A stretch of 64,000 bases of DNA from Streptomyces glomeratus (GCF_021462825.1 NZ_JAKEEB010000017.1:62001-126000), one strand, 5' to 3'. Positions 8,884 to 18,996 are shown, counted from the stretch's first letter. Made by a program: numbers and translations. Notes: generated by a model from the sequence alone, not told the origin.

Positions 8884-10245
8884 ATGAGCAGAGCTTCCGA
8901 GCCGTCCCGCAGAACCGTCCTGGCCGCGGCGGTCGCCGCGGCCACGGCGACCGGGGCGGTCGCGGGCCCGGCGGCCGCGGCCACCCCGGCCGCCGGACCG
9001 GCGCAGGAATCCCCGCGTACCGTGGACTACCGCGCCTGGACCTCGTACTCCGACTGGCTCGGCGGCAGCGGCCAGGGTGTCCGGGCCCTCGCCGGCGCAC
9101 GCCCCGCAGTGGCCATCGGCACCCCGGCCGGCCGTACCGACTACACCGACCCGCACACCGGGAAGACCGCGAGCTGGGAGTACGCCACCTGGACCTCCCC
9201 CGTGCACCGGCTGTCCGTCCCGTCCACCGAGGCCATCGCCTCCTGGAACGCGCACACCCCGGCGGGCACCTGGCTGCAGGTCGAGCTGCAGGGCACCTAC
9301 TCCGACGGCACGGACACCCCCTGGTACGTGATGGGCCGCTGGGCGGCCGGAGACCGGGACATCCGGCGGACCTCCGTCGACGGCCAGACCGACGGCAAGA
9401 GCACTGTCTCGACCGACACCTGCGCCCTCGCCGACGCCGCCTCGGGCCTGCGCCTGGTGTCGTACCGGCTGCGCCTGACCCTCTACCGCACTCCTGGCAG
9501 CCGGCTCACCCCGACCGTGTGGCGGCTGGGCGCCATGGGCTCCGACATCCCGGACCGCTTCACCGTCCCCGCCTCCGCCCCGGGACTCGTCCGGGAGCTG
9601 ACCGTCCCGCGCTACTCGCAGGAGATCCACAAGGGCCAGTACCCCGAGTACGACAACGGCGGCGAGGCGTGGTGCAGCCCCACCTCCTCGCAGATGATCA
9701 TCGAGTACTGGGGGCGGCGGCTCACCCCCGGGCAGCTGTCCTGGGTCGACCCCTCGTACGCCGATCCCCAGGTCTGCCACGCGGCCCGCTCCACCTACGA
9801 CTACCAGTACCAGGGCTGCGGCAACTGGCCCTTCAACGCGGCCTACGCGGCCACGTTCGAGGACCTCCAGGGCGTCGTCACCCGGCTCTCCTCGCTCACC
9901 GACCTGGAGCGGCTGATCGCGGCGGGGATCCCCGCCATCACGTCCCAGTCGTTCCTCGAGAAGGAGCTGACCGGGGCCGGGTACGGCACCTCCGGCCATC
10001 TGATGACCGTGATCGGTTTCACCGCCGGGGGCGACGTGATCGCCAACGACCCGGCCTCGCCCGACGACGATGCGGTGCGGCGGGTCTACAAGCGGCGGGA
10101 ATTCGAGAACATCTGGCTCAGGACCAAGCGGTACAACGCGTCCGGCAAGGTCGTCTCCGGCAGCGGAGGGGTGTGCTACCTGTACTTCCCGGCGCACCCG
10201 ACGGCCCCGCAGCGTACGGCGCTCGCGGCGGTGGGTGTGCGCTGA
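8884..10245 (+). CDS. Tat-exported C39-family peptidase
   Basis: A 453-residue secreted protein. The N-terminus has a twin-arginine signal (SRRTVLAAAV at residues 8-17) with an Ala-rich core ending in AAAATPAAGP. A beta-rich region (about 40-235) precedes a papain-like peptidase C39 domain. The likely triad is Cys264 (GGEAWCSPTSS), His372 (SGHLMTVIGF) and Asp389 (VIANDPAS). GGGGG about 11 bases before the ATG serves as binding site; an upstream in-frame start at 8827 would put about 20 extra residues before the signal. Family members are usually annotated as extracellular cysteine peptidases of unknown substrate. It is not next to a bacteriocin transporter, so it is not a leader peptidase. 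Confidence 0.88.
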   Translation: MSRASEPSRRTVLAAAVAAATATGAVAGPAAAATPAAGPAQESPRTVDYRAWTSYSDWLGGSGQGVRALAGARPAVAIGTPAGRTDYTDPHTGKTASWEYATWTSPVHRLSVPSTEAIASWNAHTPAGTWLQVELQGTYSDGTDTPWYVMGRWAAGDRDIRRTSVDGQTDGKSTVSTDTCALADAASGLRLVSYRLRLTLYRTPGSRLTPTVWRLGAMGSDIPDRFTVPASAPGLVRELTVPRYSQEIHKGQYPEYDNGGEAWCSPTSSQMIIEYWGRRLTPGQLSWVDPSYADPQVCHAARSTYDYQYQGCGNWPFNAAYAATFEDLQGVVTRLSSLTDLERLIAAGIPAITSQSFLEKELTGAGYGTSGHLMTVIGFTAGGDVIANDPASPDDDAVRRVYKRREFENIWLRTKRYNASGKVVSGSGGVCYLYFPAHPTAPQRTALAAVGVR

Positions 10246-10265
10246 CCGGTCTCGCGGTGATCTCG

Positions 10266-10286
10266 GGCCCCGGGAGGCCGGGGGCC
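10266..10286 (+). terminator. Imperfect hairpin after the C39 peptidase gene
   Basis: GGCCCCGG pairs with CCGGGGGCC with one bulged base and a 5-nt loop, 20 nt after the stop codon. Confidence 0.45.
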
Positions 10287-10386
10287 TCGCCGTGTGACCA
10301 AGCTCTCCGCCGCGCCGGCGCCTGCGGGTGGCAAGGTGGACACATCGGGGGGAGTCCACCGCACGGCCCAAGACCAGCGAGCTGCC

Positions 10387-10533
10387 ATGACCTCCGCATC
10401 CGCCACCGCCGCCCGACTCCGCGCCCGCACGGGCGGCCCCAGAGACGACGGCCCGAAGATCGTCGAGCACATAGCGGGCTGGGTCCTCGTGGTGGTTCTC
10501 GCGATGCTCGTCACGCAGCTCGGTCTGCTGTGA
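10387..10533 (+). CDS. Small single-pass membrane protein
   Basis: A 48-residue protein with a basic N-terminal half (TAARLRARTG) and one C-terminal helix (GWVLVVVLAMLVTQLGLL). The frame is open further upstream to 10294, but the ATG at 10387 gives the layout common to small Streptomyces membrane proteins. No function can be assigned. It stands alone between the peptidase gene and the TetR gene, on the same strand as both. It could be a membrane-anchored peptide or a spurious frame, although the clean hydrophobic helix favours a real gene. Confidence 0.5.
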   Translation: MTSASATAARLRARTGGPRDDGPKIVEHIAGWVLVVVLAMLVTQLGLL

Positions 10534-10673
10534 CGCGGGCACTCCGTTATTCCTGAACCGGAGCGCGCTTTCCGAACGGCCTTCCACGAGGTCGATCAGG
10601 CTCGAACGTGCCACGCGAGTCGTTCTGCAATACTGCGGATGTCCCCGCTGGCAGTTGGAGGCTTGGGTCGAAA

Positions 10674-11333
10674 TTGAATAACAGTCAACAGCGAGGGGCC
10701 GCGCGCCCTCGGGCGCGCGGCACCGATCGCTCTCTGGCGCGCCGCGCCGAACTGATCGCCATCGGGCGGAAGTTATTCTCCGACACCTCGTACGACGCGT
10801 TGTCCATGGACGACATCGCACGCCATGCCCATGTGGCCAAAGGGCTGATCTATTACTACTTCAAATCGAAGCGCGGCTATTACCTGGCCATTGTCGAGGA
10901 TTCGGTGGCCCATCTGGTGACCCTGGCGGCCGGCGGCCTGGAACTGCCCCCGGTGGAGCGGGTGCACCGCACCGTCGACAGCTATCTGCGGTATGCCGAG
11001 AACAACCAGGCGGCCTATCGCACCATCGTGAGCGGCGGGGTGGGCTTCGACGCCCAGGTGCACGCCATCCGGGACGGGGTGCGCGAGGCAATCGTCACCA
11101 CCATCGCCGAAGGGGCGTACGGCCGACGTGAGATCGCCCCGCTGGTGCGCATGGGCCTGCTCGGCTGGGTGTGCAGCGTGGAGGCCGCGACCCTCGACTG
11201 GATCGACCGGCCCGAGCTGTCCCGCGACACCATGCGCGAACTGCTCGTGAAGACCCTCGGTGGCACCCTGCGCGCCATCGAGGAGCTGGAACCCGCCTAC
11301 GCGGCCCCGCCGCCCGCTCGCCGGGACATCTGA
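10674..11333 (+). CDS. TetR/AcrR-family transcriptional regulator
   Basis: A regulator of about 219 residues with the TetR fold. The N-terminal helix-turn-helix is clear (SMDDIARHAHVAKGLIYYYF), followed by a ligand-binding part with no distinctive motif. The frame is open back to a GTG at 10608, but the sequence from there is not protein-like. The TTG at 10674 has GGAGG 12 bases upstream and begins the conserved-looking NNSQQRGAARPRAR segment. The neighbours are a small membrane protein upstream and a converging chitinase; no divergent target is obvious, so its regulon is unknown. Confidence 0.85.
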   Translation: MNNSQQRGAARPRARGTDRSLARRAELIAIGRKLFSDTSYDALSMDDIARHAHVAKGLIYYYFKSKRGYYLAIVEDSVAHLVTLAAGGLELPPVERVHRTVDSYLRYAENNQAAYRTIVSGGVGFDAQVHAIRDGVREAIVTTIAEGAYGRREIAPLVRMGLLGWVCSVEAATLDWIDRPELSRDTMRELLVKTLGGTLRAIEELEPAYAAPPPARRDI

Positions 11334-11344
11334 CGGCACACCGG

Positions 11345-11369
11345 GGCGGGAGCCGCCGCGACTCCCGCC
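11345..11369. terminator. Bidirectional terminator between TetR and chitinase genes
   Basis: An 8-bp stem GGCGGGAG/CTCCCGCC with a 9-nt loop. Outer bases extend the pairing imperfectly (GGCAC and GGTGCC). It lies in the 71 bp between two converging genes. Confidence 0.65.
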
Positions 11370-11404
11370 CGGTGCCCTGCCCACGTGGCCGGCGACATGT
11401 TGCG

Positions 11405-12658
<1,254 letters not shown>

Positions 12659-12998
12659 CGTGTCTCCTCCGTGGGGGAGAGGGGAACGCGCGCTGACTGA
12701 ACGCGTGCCGATTGGCATGAACGCGGTGAAGCGATCGGTCCGACACGGTAGGAGGACTAGACCAGTGAGTCAATGGTTCGGACCAATTCCGGACCGCGGA
12801 TTTTCTCTGGAGCAAACGCTCGTTAACTGGTGACTACATGCCTCCGATCGGGCATACTCCAAGCGCCACAACCGCTGGTCAGCCGCCCTCCGCAACCCGG
12901 AGCGGCGAGCATCGGCCAGGCCCAGTGAGACCCGGCGGAGCTGCCCCACCCAAGGCGCGCATCCGTCGATGTTCCCGAAAAGGGAGGAGAGCGTCGCC
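12659..12998. promoter_or_regulatory. Divergent promoter region of chitinase and acyl-CoA dehydrogenase genes
   Basis: A 340-nt region between two divergent genes. It carries the DasR-like boxes near 12754-12785. The part nearest the dehydrogenase gene has GGGAGGAG 11 bases before its ATG. No long open frame here looks like a protein. Confidence 0.6.
12754..12785 (-). promoter_or_regulatory. Two DasR-responsive-element-like boxes
   Basis: TGGTTCGGACCA (12774-12785) has the TGGT-N4-ACCA form of the DasR box (consensus TGGTCTAGACCA). GGACTAGACCAGT (12754-12766) matches the right half of the consensus well and the left half poorly. Both lie about 100-130 bp upstream of the chitinase start. DasR is the GntR-type repressor of chitin and aminosugar genes in streptomycetes. 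Confidence 0.7.
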
Positions 12999-14171
12999 AT
13001 GCCCGACCGCGCCCCGCAGCCGGTGGACCGTCAACTGCCCACGGACGAGGCCCGGGATCTGATCTCGCTCGTCCGTGACATCGCGCAGCGTGAGATCGCA
13101 CCGAAGGCGGCGGAGGAGGAGTACGCCGGACACTTCCCGCGCGAGGTCTTCCGCCTGCTCTCCGCATCCGGACTTCTCGGGCTGCCCTACGCCTCCGAGT
13201 ACGGCGGCGGTGACCAGCCGTACGAGGTCTACCTCCAGGTCCTCGAGGAGCTGGCCGCGGCCCGCCTCACCGTGGGTCTCGGCGTCAGCGTCCACACCCT
13301 CGCCTGCCACGCCCTCGCGCACTACGGCACCAAGGAGCAGCAGGCCGAGCATCTGCCGGGCATGCTCGGCGGCGGTCTGCTGGGCGCCTACTGCCTCTCC
13401 GAGGCGTCCTCCGGATCGGATGCGGCCTCATTGCGCACGAGGGCCCGCCGTGACGGCGACGACTGGGTGATCAGCGGCACCAAGGCGTGGATCACGCACG
13501 GCGGGATCGCCGACTTCTACACCGTGATGGCGCGCACCGGCGTGGAGGGGCCGCGCGGTATCACCGCCTTCCTCGTCCGCGGCGACGCCGACGGGCTGAG
13601 CGGTGTGACGCCCGAGAAGAAGATGGGCATGACGGGATCGCCCACCGCCCAGGTCCACTTCGACGGGGTGCGGGTGCCCGACGAGCGGCGCCTCGGCGAG
13701 GAGGGCCAGGGCTTCTCGATCGCGCTGTCCGCGCTCGACTCCGGACGGCTCGGCATCGCCGCCTGCGCGATCGGCCTGGCCCAGGCGGCCCTCGACGAGG
13801 CCGTCGGATACGCGACCGAGCGTCTGCAGTTCGGGCGGCCGATCTCGGACTTCGAGGGCTTGCGTTTCATGCTCGCCGACATGGCGACGCAGATCGAGGC
13901 GGGCCGGGCGCTGTACCTGGCGGCGGCGCGGCTGCGTGACGCCGGCCTGCCCTTCGCGAAGCAGGCGGCCATGGCGAAGCTGCACTGCACCGACACCGCG
14001 ATGAAGGTGACCACCGACGCCGTCCAGGTGCTCGGCGGGTACGGCTACACCGCCGACTTCCCGGTCGAGCGCTATATGCGCGAGGCCAAGGCGCTGCAGA
14101 TCGTCGAGGGGACCAACCAGATCCAGCGGATGGTCATCGCCCGTCACCTCGTGGGTCCCGAGACCCGCTGA
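12999..14171 (+). CDS. Acyl-CoA dehydrogenase
   Basis: A flavoenzyme of about 390 residues. It introduces the alpha-beta double bond in an acyl-CoA and passes electrons to ETF. All three ACAD domains are present. CLSEASSGSDAASL and GTKAWITHGG mark the FAD and substrate part. GYATERLQFGRPISDF and LGGYGYTADFPVERYMREAK mark the C-terminal helical domain, with the catalytic Glu in IVEGTNQIQ. It starts at the ATG after GGGAGGAG; an in-frame ATG ten codons earlier is less well placed. Short-chain (butyryl-type) or branched-chain substrates are likely. No ETF or enoyl-CoA hydratase gene is adjacent. Confidence 0.92.
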   Translation: MPDRAPQPVDRQLPTDEARDLISLVRDIAQREIAPKAAEEEYAGHFPREVFRLLSASGLLGLPYASEYGGGDQPYEVYLQVLEELAAARLTVGLGVSVHTLACHALAHYGTKEQQAEHLPGMLGGGLLGAYCLSEASSGSDAASLRTRARRDGDDWVISGTKAWITHGGIADFYTVMARTGVEGPRGITAFLVRGDADGLSGVTPEKKMGMTGSPTAQVHFDGVRVPDERRLGEEGQGFSIALSALDSGRLGIAACAIGLAQAALDEAVGYATERLQFGRPISDFEGLRFMLADMATQIEAGRALYLAAARLRDAGLPFAKQAAMAKLHCTDTAMKVTTDAVQVLGGYGYTADFPVERYMREAKALQIVEGTNQIQRMVIARHLVGPETR

Positions 14172-14400
14172 ACGGGTCCTGGCCCGCCGCGCGCCGGCCC
14201 GGACCGGCCGGGGGCGCGGCGAGCCGCACCCATTCCGGGTCGTGGCGCCCCGGCAGCGTGCGCCCGCGGTCGGCCCAGGTCCGCATGAGCGCCCGGTAGA
14301 TGGGCGGATCCGGGGGCTGGGGAGGCGGCGGGAGCAGTGCCCCCGACGCCGGTACGAACACCGGTCGCCGACGGCCGGTCGCCGATTGTGTGGCGGTCAT
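14134..14400 (-). CDS. Small conserved hypothetical protein overlapping the dehydrogenase 3' end
   Basis: An 88-residue frame on the opposite strand. Its last 38 bp overlap the end of the acyl-CoA dehydrogenase gene. The first 60 residues read like a real conserved protein, with a proline-rich start and then YRALMRTWADRGRTLPGRHD and EWVRLA. Similar small Streptomyces proteins ending in SGSRDPRGDGR are remembered but were not checked. The start is the ATG at 14400. No domain or function is known. Confidence 0.5.
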   Translation of the reverse strand: MTATQSATGRRRPVFVPASGALLPPPPQPPDPPIYRALMRTWADRGRTLPGRHDPEWVRLAAPPAGPGRRAAGQDPFSGSRDPRGDGR

Positions 14401-14589
14401 GCATGGGGAACGCCAGGGCCTGTGCGCGGGTCACCGGCCCCGGTAATCGAGCGTGAGTTCCCGGGGGGCCCGGACGGGGGTACGGTGTGCGCCTTCACCT
14501 GATGCCGCGTCCGTTCACGCGGTGTTCCGGCCGTGTCGGTTGCGACCGGCCGGAGCTGATCTGCGGTCAGCCGGCTGACGAGGTGGGGA

Positions 14590-15018
14590 TCAGGCCGCCT
14601 GACGAGGCATCAACGGCATGCGCATCGGGCGCGAGGCCGGGCCGCCGACATGCGAGAACGGCTGCATCCGCCAGTCGAGCCCCTGAGGGAGCGTCAACAG
14701 CAGGGCGGCGTCCTGCTCCTGGGGCTCCACGGACTCGTCCGCGGGCCGGGCTTCGGCCGCCGCGCGGCCCGTACCGGCACAGACCGTGAGCCCGAACGGG
14801 TTCCATGGCGAGGCGCACAGCGCGTGCTCGGGCAGGATCTCCTCGTCCGCGAGGAGCGCGATGGGCTGCGCGCAGTCCGGGCAGATCACCCGGTACATCT
14901 CGAAGGTGTCGTAGGCGTCGAACTCGTCGTCGACGGGTTCGACGCCCTCCGGCTCGGGCTCGACGACCGGCTGCTGCCGCTTGGACGTGCTGCGGCCAGG
15001 GCGCTTCAGACTCTGCAT
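14590..15018 (-). CDS. Conserved hypothetical protein with a CPxC metal-site motif
   Basis: A 142-residue protein starting at an ATG with GGGGGAG five bases upstream. After a basic N-terminus (SLKRPGRSTSKRQQ) and an acidic linker, a short domain contains VICPDCAQPIALL and HALCASPWNPFG. A Cys pair and a later Cys could bind zinc. The C-terminal 50 residues are low in structure. No known family is recognised. It is divergent from the Lrp gene, with 267 bp between. Confidence 0.65.
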   Translation of the reverse strand: MQSLKRPGRSTSKRQQPVVEPEPEGVEPVDDEFDAYDTFEMYRVICPDCAQPIALLADEEILPEHALCASPWNPFGLTVCAGTGRAAAEARPADESVEPQEQDAALLLTLPQGLDWRMQPFSHVGGPASRPMRMPLMPRQAA

Positions 15019-15285
15019 GGGAACTCCCCCTCGGGCTGGGCCGGCAAGGCACCGCGGCCTCGACCACAGCAAGCACTTCCCGCCCCGTCTCGGCGGTAAT
15101 CGCGAGGACATCACGAAGCCGGTCGGGGCGCTGTGGCGTTCGTCACATGCCGTCCGCAGGTGCCGTGTGCGGCGGCCGTCTGCCGCGGACGGTTCCCCGG
15201 GAGCCTTCGCCAACATCACGAACCGGGTGTGACCTGCGCCGCCGAGGTATCCGCGGAGATTGACCGCACGGTAGGTTCTAGCGGC

Positions 15286-15726
15286 ATGGAGGAGCTGGAC
15301 CGACAGATCGTGCAGCTGCTCGTCAAGGACGGGCGGATGAGCTACACCGACCTGGGCAAGGCCACGGGCCTGTCCACGTCGGCCGTGCACCAGCGGGTGC
15401 GCCGGCTGGAGCAGCGCGGCGTCATCCGCGGGTACGCCGCGGTCGTCGACCCGGAGGCCGTCGGTCTGCCGATGACCGCCTTCATCTCGGTGAAGCCGTT
15501 CGACCCCAGCGCCCCCGACGACATCGCGGACCGCCTGGCGGGCGTCCCGGAGATCGAGGCCTGCCACAGCGTCGCGGGCGACGAGAACTACATCCTCAAG
15601 GTCCGCGTGGCCACCCCCCACGAGCTGGAGGAGCTGCTCGCGCGGCTGCGGACGCTCGCGGGCGTGTCGACGCGCACGACGGTGGTCCTCTCCACCCCGT
15701 ACGAGGCACGGCCGCCCCGGATCTGA
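15286..15726 (+). CDS. Lrp/AsnC-family transcriptional regulator
   Basis: A 146-residue regulator of the feast/famine type. Residues 1-60 are an AsnC helix-turn-helix (LSTSAVHQRVRRLEQRGVI). Residues 65-140 form the RAM ligand-binding domain (IEACHSVAGDENYILKVR), which usually binds an amino acid. The ATG at 15286 opens MEELDRQIVQLL, the standard start of this family; the open frame upstream is not protein-like. No Shine-Dalgarno sequence precedes it, and a TAGGTT element ends nine bases upstream, so the mRNA may be leaderless. The target is unknown; the adjacent amidohydrolase gene is a candidate. Confidence 0.9.
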   Translation: MEELDRQIVQLLVKDGRMSYTDLGKATGLSTSAVHQRVRRLEQRGVIRGYAAVVDPEAVGLPMTAFISVKPFDPSAPDDIADRLAGVPEIEACHSVAGDENYILKVRVATPHELEELLARLRTLAGVSTRTTVVLSTPYEARPPRI

Positions 15727-15805
15727 CGCATCCGGACCCCTCCGCCCGTCGTGTCCGGCCTGACCTGCGTGCCGGGCGGCTCGGGCGAGGCGCGAGACTG
15801 TTCCC

Positions 15806-17422
15806 ATGAATGAGCGCACCGCCCCGCAGCGGACCGTCCTGCTGCGCCGAGGAGAAGTCCACAGCCCCGCCGACCCCTTCGCGACGGCCATGGTCGTCGA
15901 GCGCGGAAAGATCGCCTGGGTCGGCTCCGAAGGCGCGGCCGACGCCTTCGCGGACGGCGTGGACGAGGTCGTGGACCTGGACGGCGCGCTCGTCACCCCG
16001 GCCTTCACCGACGCCCATGTGCACACCACCTCCACCGGCCTCGCGCTCACCGGCCTGGACCTGTCCGGCACGCCCTCCCTGGCAGCCGCACTCGCCCTCG
16101 TCCGCGACTTCGCAGCCGCCCGCCCGGGCGACCGTGTGCTGATCGGTCACGGCTGGGACGCCGCCCGCTGGCCCGAGCGGCGGGCCCCGCGCCGGGACGA
16201 ACTCGACGAGGCAACCGGCGGCCGTCCGCTCTACCTCACCCGCATCGACGTCCACTCCGCCGTCGTCACCACCGCCCTGCTGGACCTGACGCCCGGCGTA
16301 CGCGACCGGGACGGCTTCAGGGACGGGGAACCGCTCACCCGGGACGCCCACCACGCCGTGCGCGCCGCGGCGTTCGCGGCGGTGACCCCCGCCCAGCGCA
16401 CCGAGGCCCAGCGGGCCGCCCTCGCGCACGCCGCCTCCCTCGGCATCGGATCGGTCCACGAGTGCGCGGGCCCTGAGATCTCCTCCGAGGAGGACCTCAC
16501 CGGACTGCTGCGCCTGGCCTCCGGGGAACCCGGACCCCGGGTCGTCGGCTACTGGGCCGAGCAGGACGTGGAGAAGGCGCGTGAGCTGGGTGCGCTCGGT
16601 GCCGCCGGCGATCTGTTCGTCGACGGATCCATCGGTTCGCACACGGCGTGCCTGCACGAGCCGTACGCCGACGCGGGGCACACCGGCACCGCCTACCTGG
16701 ACGCCTCCGCCGTCGCCGCGCACGTCGTCGCCTGTACCGAGACCGGGCTGCAGGCGGGCTTCCACGCCATCGGCGACGCCGCCGTCACCACGGTGGTCGA
16801 GGGGGTGCGCGCCGCCGCAGAGAAGGTCGGCCTCGCCCGCGTCCGTGCCGCCCGCCACCGGATCGAGCACGCGGAGATGCTCACCCCCGAGACCGTCGCC
16901 GCCTTCGCCGAGCTCGGTCTCACCGCCTCCGTGCAGCCCGCCTTCGACGCGCTGTGGGGCGGCGCGGACGGCATGTACGCGCAGCGCCTCGGTGCCGAGC
17001 GGGCGCGGTCGCTGAACCCGTTCGCGACGCTGCTGCGCACCGGCGTCCCCCTGGCCTTCGGCTCCGACAGCCCCGTCACCCCCCTGGACCCCTGGGGCAC
17101 GGTGCGGGCGGCCGCCTTCCACCGCACCCCCGAGCACCGGATCTCCGTACGCGCCGCGTTCACCGCGCACACGCGCGGCGGCTGGCGGGCGATCGGTCGC
17201 GACGACGCCGGGGTGCTGGTCCCGGGCGCGCCCGCGGACTACGCCGTATGGCGCACCGACGCACTGGTCGTGCAGGCTCCCGACGACCGGGTGGCCCGCT
17301 GGTCCACCGACCCCCGCTCCGGCACTCCGGGGCTGCCCGATCTGACCCCCGGCACCGACCTCCCCGTCTGCCTGCGCACCGTGGTGGGCGGCCGGACGGT
17401 GTTCGTACGGCCGGGCGAGTGA
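15806..17422 (+). CDS. Amidohydrolase family 3 protein (YtcJ-like)
   Basis: A 538-residue metal-dependent hydrolase. VTPAFTDAHVHTTSTG gives the HxH metal site near residue 70. Other expected ligands appear in GFHAIGDAAV, RHRIEHAEML and the late Asp of FGSDSPV. This branch of the urease superfamily removes N-formyl, N-acyl or related groups from small molecules; no substrate can be read. The start at 15806 follows a short gap from the Lrp gene (79 bp), so the two could be cotranscribed or linked by regulation. The 3' side is followed by the long leader of ppm1. Confidence 0.85.
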   Translation: MNERTAPQRTVLLRRGEVHSPADPFATAMVVERGKIAWVGSEGAADAFADGVDEVVDLDGALVTPAFTDAHVHTTSTGLALTGLDLSGTPSLAAALALVRDFAAARPGDRVLIGHGWDAARWPERRAPRRDELDEATGGRPLYLTRIDVHSAVVTTALLDLTPGVRDRDGFRDGEPLTRDAHHAVRAAAFAAVTPAQRTEAQRAALAHAASLGIGSVHECAGPEISSEEDLTGLLRLASGEPGPRVVGYWAEQDVEKARELGALGAAGDLFVDGSIGSHTACLHEPYADAGHTGTAYLDASAVAAHVVACTETGLQAGFHAIGDAAVTTVVEGVRAAAEKVGLARVRAARHRIEHAEMLTPETVAAFAELGLTASVQPAFDALWGGADGMYAQRLGAERARSLNPFATLLRTGVPLAFGSDSPVTPLDPWGTVRAAAFHRTPEHRISVRAAFTAHTRGGWRAIGRDDAGVLVPGAPADYAVWRTDALVVQAPDDRVARWSTDPRSGTPGLPDLTPGTDLPVCLRTVVGGRTVFVRPGE

Positions 17423-17975
17423 TCTGCCGGGGTGGCGTGCTTCCGACCGCCCCCCCGAACCCCGTCGCGCGACCTGCGCATCCTCCCGCCTGACCAGGCG
17501 CCGGGCGGAGAAACCGCAGGTCGGGCGGCTGTTGACAGCGAGGCGCAGGGGGCCGGTAGGTTCGGCGGCGTCCACCGACGGACGTCCGACCGGGGAACCT
17601 CCGCGCAGTCGCCGGAGCGCCGCTGGGTCAGGGATGGTGTGCCGCACCGGCGCACCACCACTGGGAGCCAGGCTCAGCGCCCGCGCCACGGCACGGGAAC
17701 GTTCCGGCCGGTCGGCAGGGTGCGACCCGGGTGGGGCCCGGACGTCCAGTAGACAACGGCTCTCGGTCGACCCGCAGCCAGCGGGTCCCAGGTCGGCCCG
17801 AAGGGCGCCGGGCCCCCATCCGCAGTTCGCCCCCCGAGTGAACCTGCCGGGTGCGCAAACCGGCACTCTTACCCGACTCTTGTGGAATCGACACCCCCGT
17901 AGGAACGTGCAGTCACGTCGGTACAGACGAGGGACACTATGGTGGTCCCCTGCGTACGGACATGAAGGGGCAGCA
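17423..17975 (+). promoter_or_regulatory. Long leader region of ppm1
   Basis: A 553-nt stretch without a convincing protein frame. TTGACA (17532-17537) and TAGGTT (17557-17562) form a housekeeping-type promoter with a 19-bp spacer, which would leave a 5' leader of about 400 nt. Several short hairpins can form, including GAGCC/GGCTC near 17670 and GGGAC/GTCCC at 17931-17949, just before the ppm1 ribosome binding site. I recognise no known riboswitch. Confidence 0.4.
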
Positions 17976-18770
17976 GTGAACGACGGCGACGGGACCCTCG
18001 CGGCAGAAGCCCGGGGGAGGCAGTTCGGTCCGCTCGGCACCGCCTTGGTGATCATCCCGACCTACAACGAGGCGGAGAACATCAAGACGATCGTCGGCCG
18101 GGTGCGGTCGGCCGTGCCCGAGGCGCACGTCCTCGTGGCCGATGACAACAGCCCCGACGGGACGGGCAAGCTCGCCGACGAACTGGCGGCCGAGGACGAC
18201 CAGGTCCACGTCCTGCACCGCAAGGGCAAGGAGGGGCTGGGCGCCGCGTACCTCGCCGGTTTCCGCTGGGGTCTGGAGCGTGACTTCGGCGTCCTGGTCG
18301 AGATGGACGCCGACGGCTCCCACCAGCCGGAGGAACTGCCGCGCCTGCTGACCGCGCTCAAGGGCGCCGACCTCGTGCTCGGTTCCCGCTGGGTGCCGGG
18401 CGGCCGGGTCGTGAACTGGCCCAAGAGCCGGGAGTTCATCTCCCGCGGCGGCAGCCTCTACTCGCGCCTCGCCCTCGATCTGCCGCTGCGCGACATCACC
18501 GGTGGCTATCGCGCTTTCCGCCGCGAGACGCTTCAGGGCCTGGGCCTCGACGAGGTCGCCTCGCAGGGGTACTGCTTCCAGGTCGACCTGGCGCGCCGCG
18601 CCGTCAAGGCCGGCTATCACGTGGTCGAGGTGCCCATCACCTTCGTCGAGCGTGAGCTGGGCGACTCCAAGATGAGCCGGGACATCCTCATCGAGGCGCT
18701 GTGGCGCGTCACCGCGTGGGGTGTCGGGGACCGCATGGCCAAGGTCAAGGGCCGCGGCAAAACCTCCTGA
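17976..18770 (+). CDS. ppm1: Polyprenol monophosphomannose synthase
   Basis: A 264-residue GT2 glycosyltransferase. It moves mannose from GDP-mannose to polyprenol phosphate at the membrane, supplying protein O-mannosylation. VIIPTYNEAENI, the D-rich VADDNSPDGTG and EMDADGSHQPEELP mark the nucleotide and metal site, and LRDITGGYRAFRRE is typical of Dpm1. It has no membrane helices, like other Ppm1/Dpm1 catalytic units without a fused Lnt domain. The GTG start has AAGGGG six bases upstream; the frame is open much further but is not protein-like there. In S. coelicolor the homologue SCO1423 is needed for phage phiC31 infection. Confidence 0.9.
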   Translation: MNDGDGTLAAEARGRQFGPLGTALVIIPTYNEAENIKTIVGRVRSAVPEAHVLVADDNSPDGTGKLADELAAEDDQVHVLHRKGKEGLGAAYLAGFRWGLERDFGVLVEMDADGSHQPEELPRLLTALKGADLVLGSRWVPGGRVVNWPKSREFISRGGSLYSRLALDLPLRDITGGYRAFRRETLQGLGLDEVASQGYCFQVDLARRAVKAGYHVVEVPITFVERELGDSKMSRDILIEALWRVTAWGVGDRMAKVKGRGKTS

Positions 18771-18996
18771 GCCGGGGCCGCGGGCCGTACGGGCAGCGCG
18801 CCGCCCGCCTGGAGCAGGGCCCAGCCCAGATGGTGGGAGCACCAGGCGGTGGCGTGGCGTCGCGTCAACGGGGAGCCGCCTTCGGTGTTCGCCCGTACGG
18901 GTGCACAAGCACGGCTCGGGGTCCGCGCCGGGGCGGCCGACCGTCGCCCTGTAACCGCTTATCCCGCGTTGAGCCTGCTCCAGGCACACTGGGAGC

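Noticed and set aside
17891..17918. Sigma-R-like promoter before ppm1
   Set aside because: GGAAT is followed after 18 bases by GTG rather than GTT, and no neighbour suggests oxidative stress control.
17962..17979. Five-codon ORF (MKGQQ) overlapping the ppm1 start
   Set aside because: The AAGGGG inside it is the ribosome binding site of ppm1, and a leader peptide reading is not needed.
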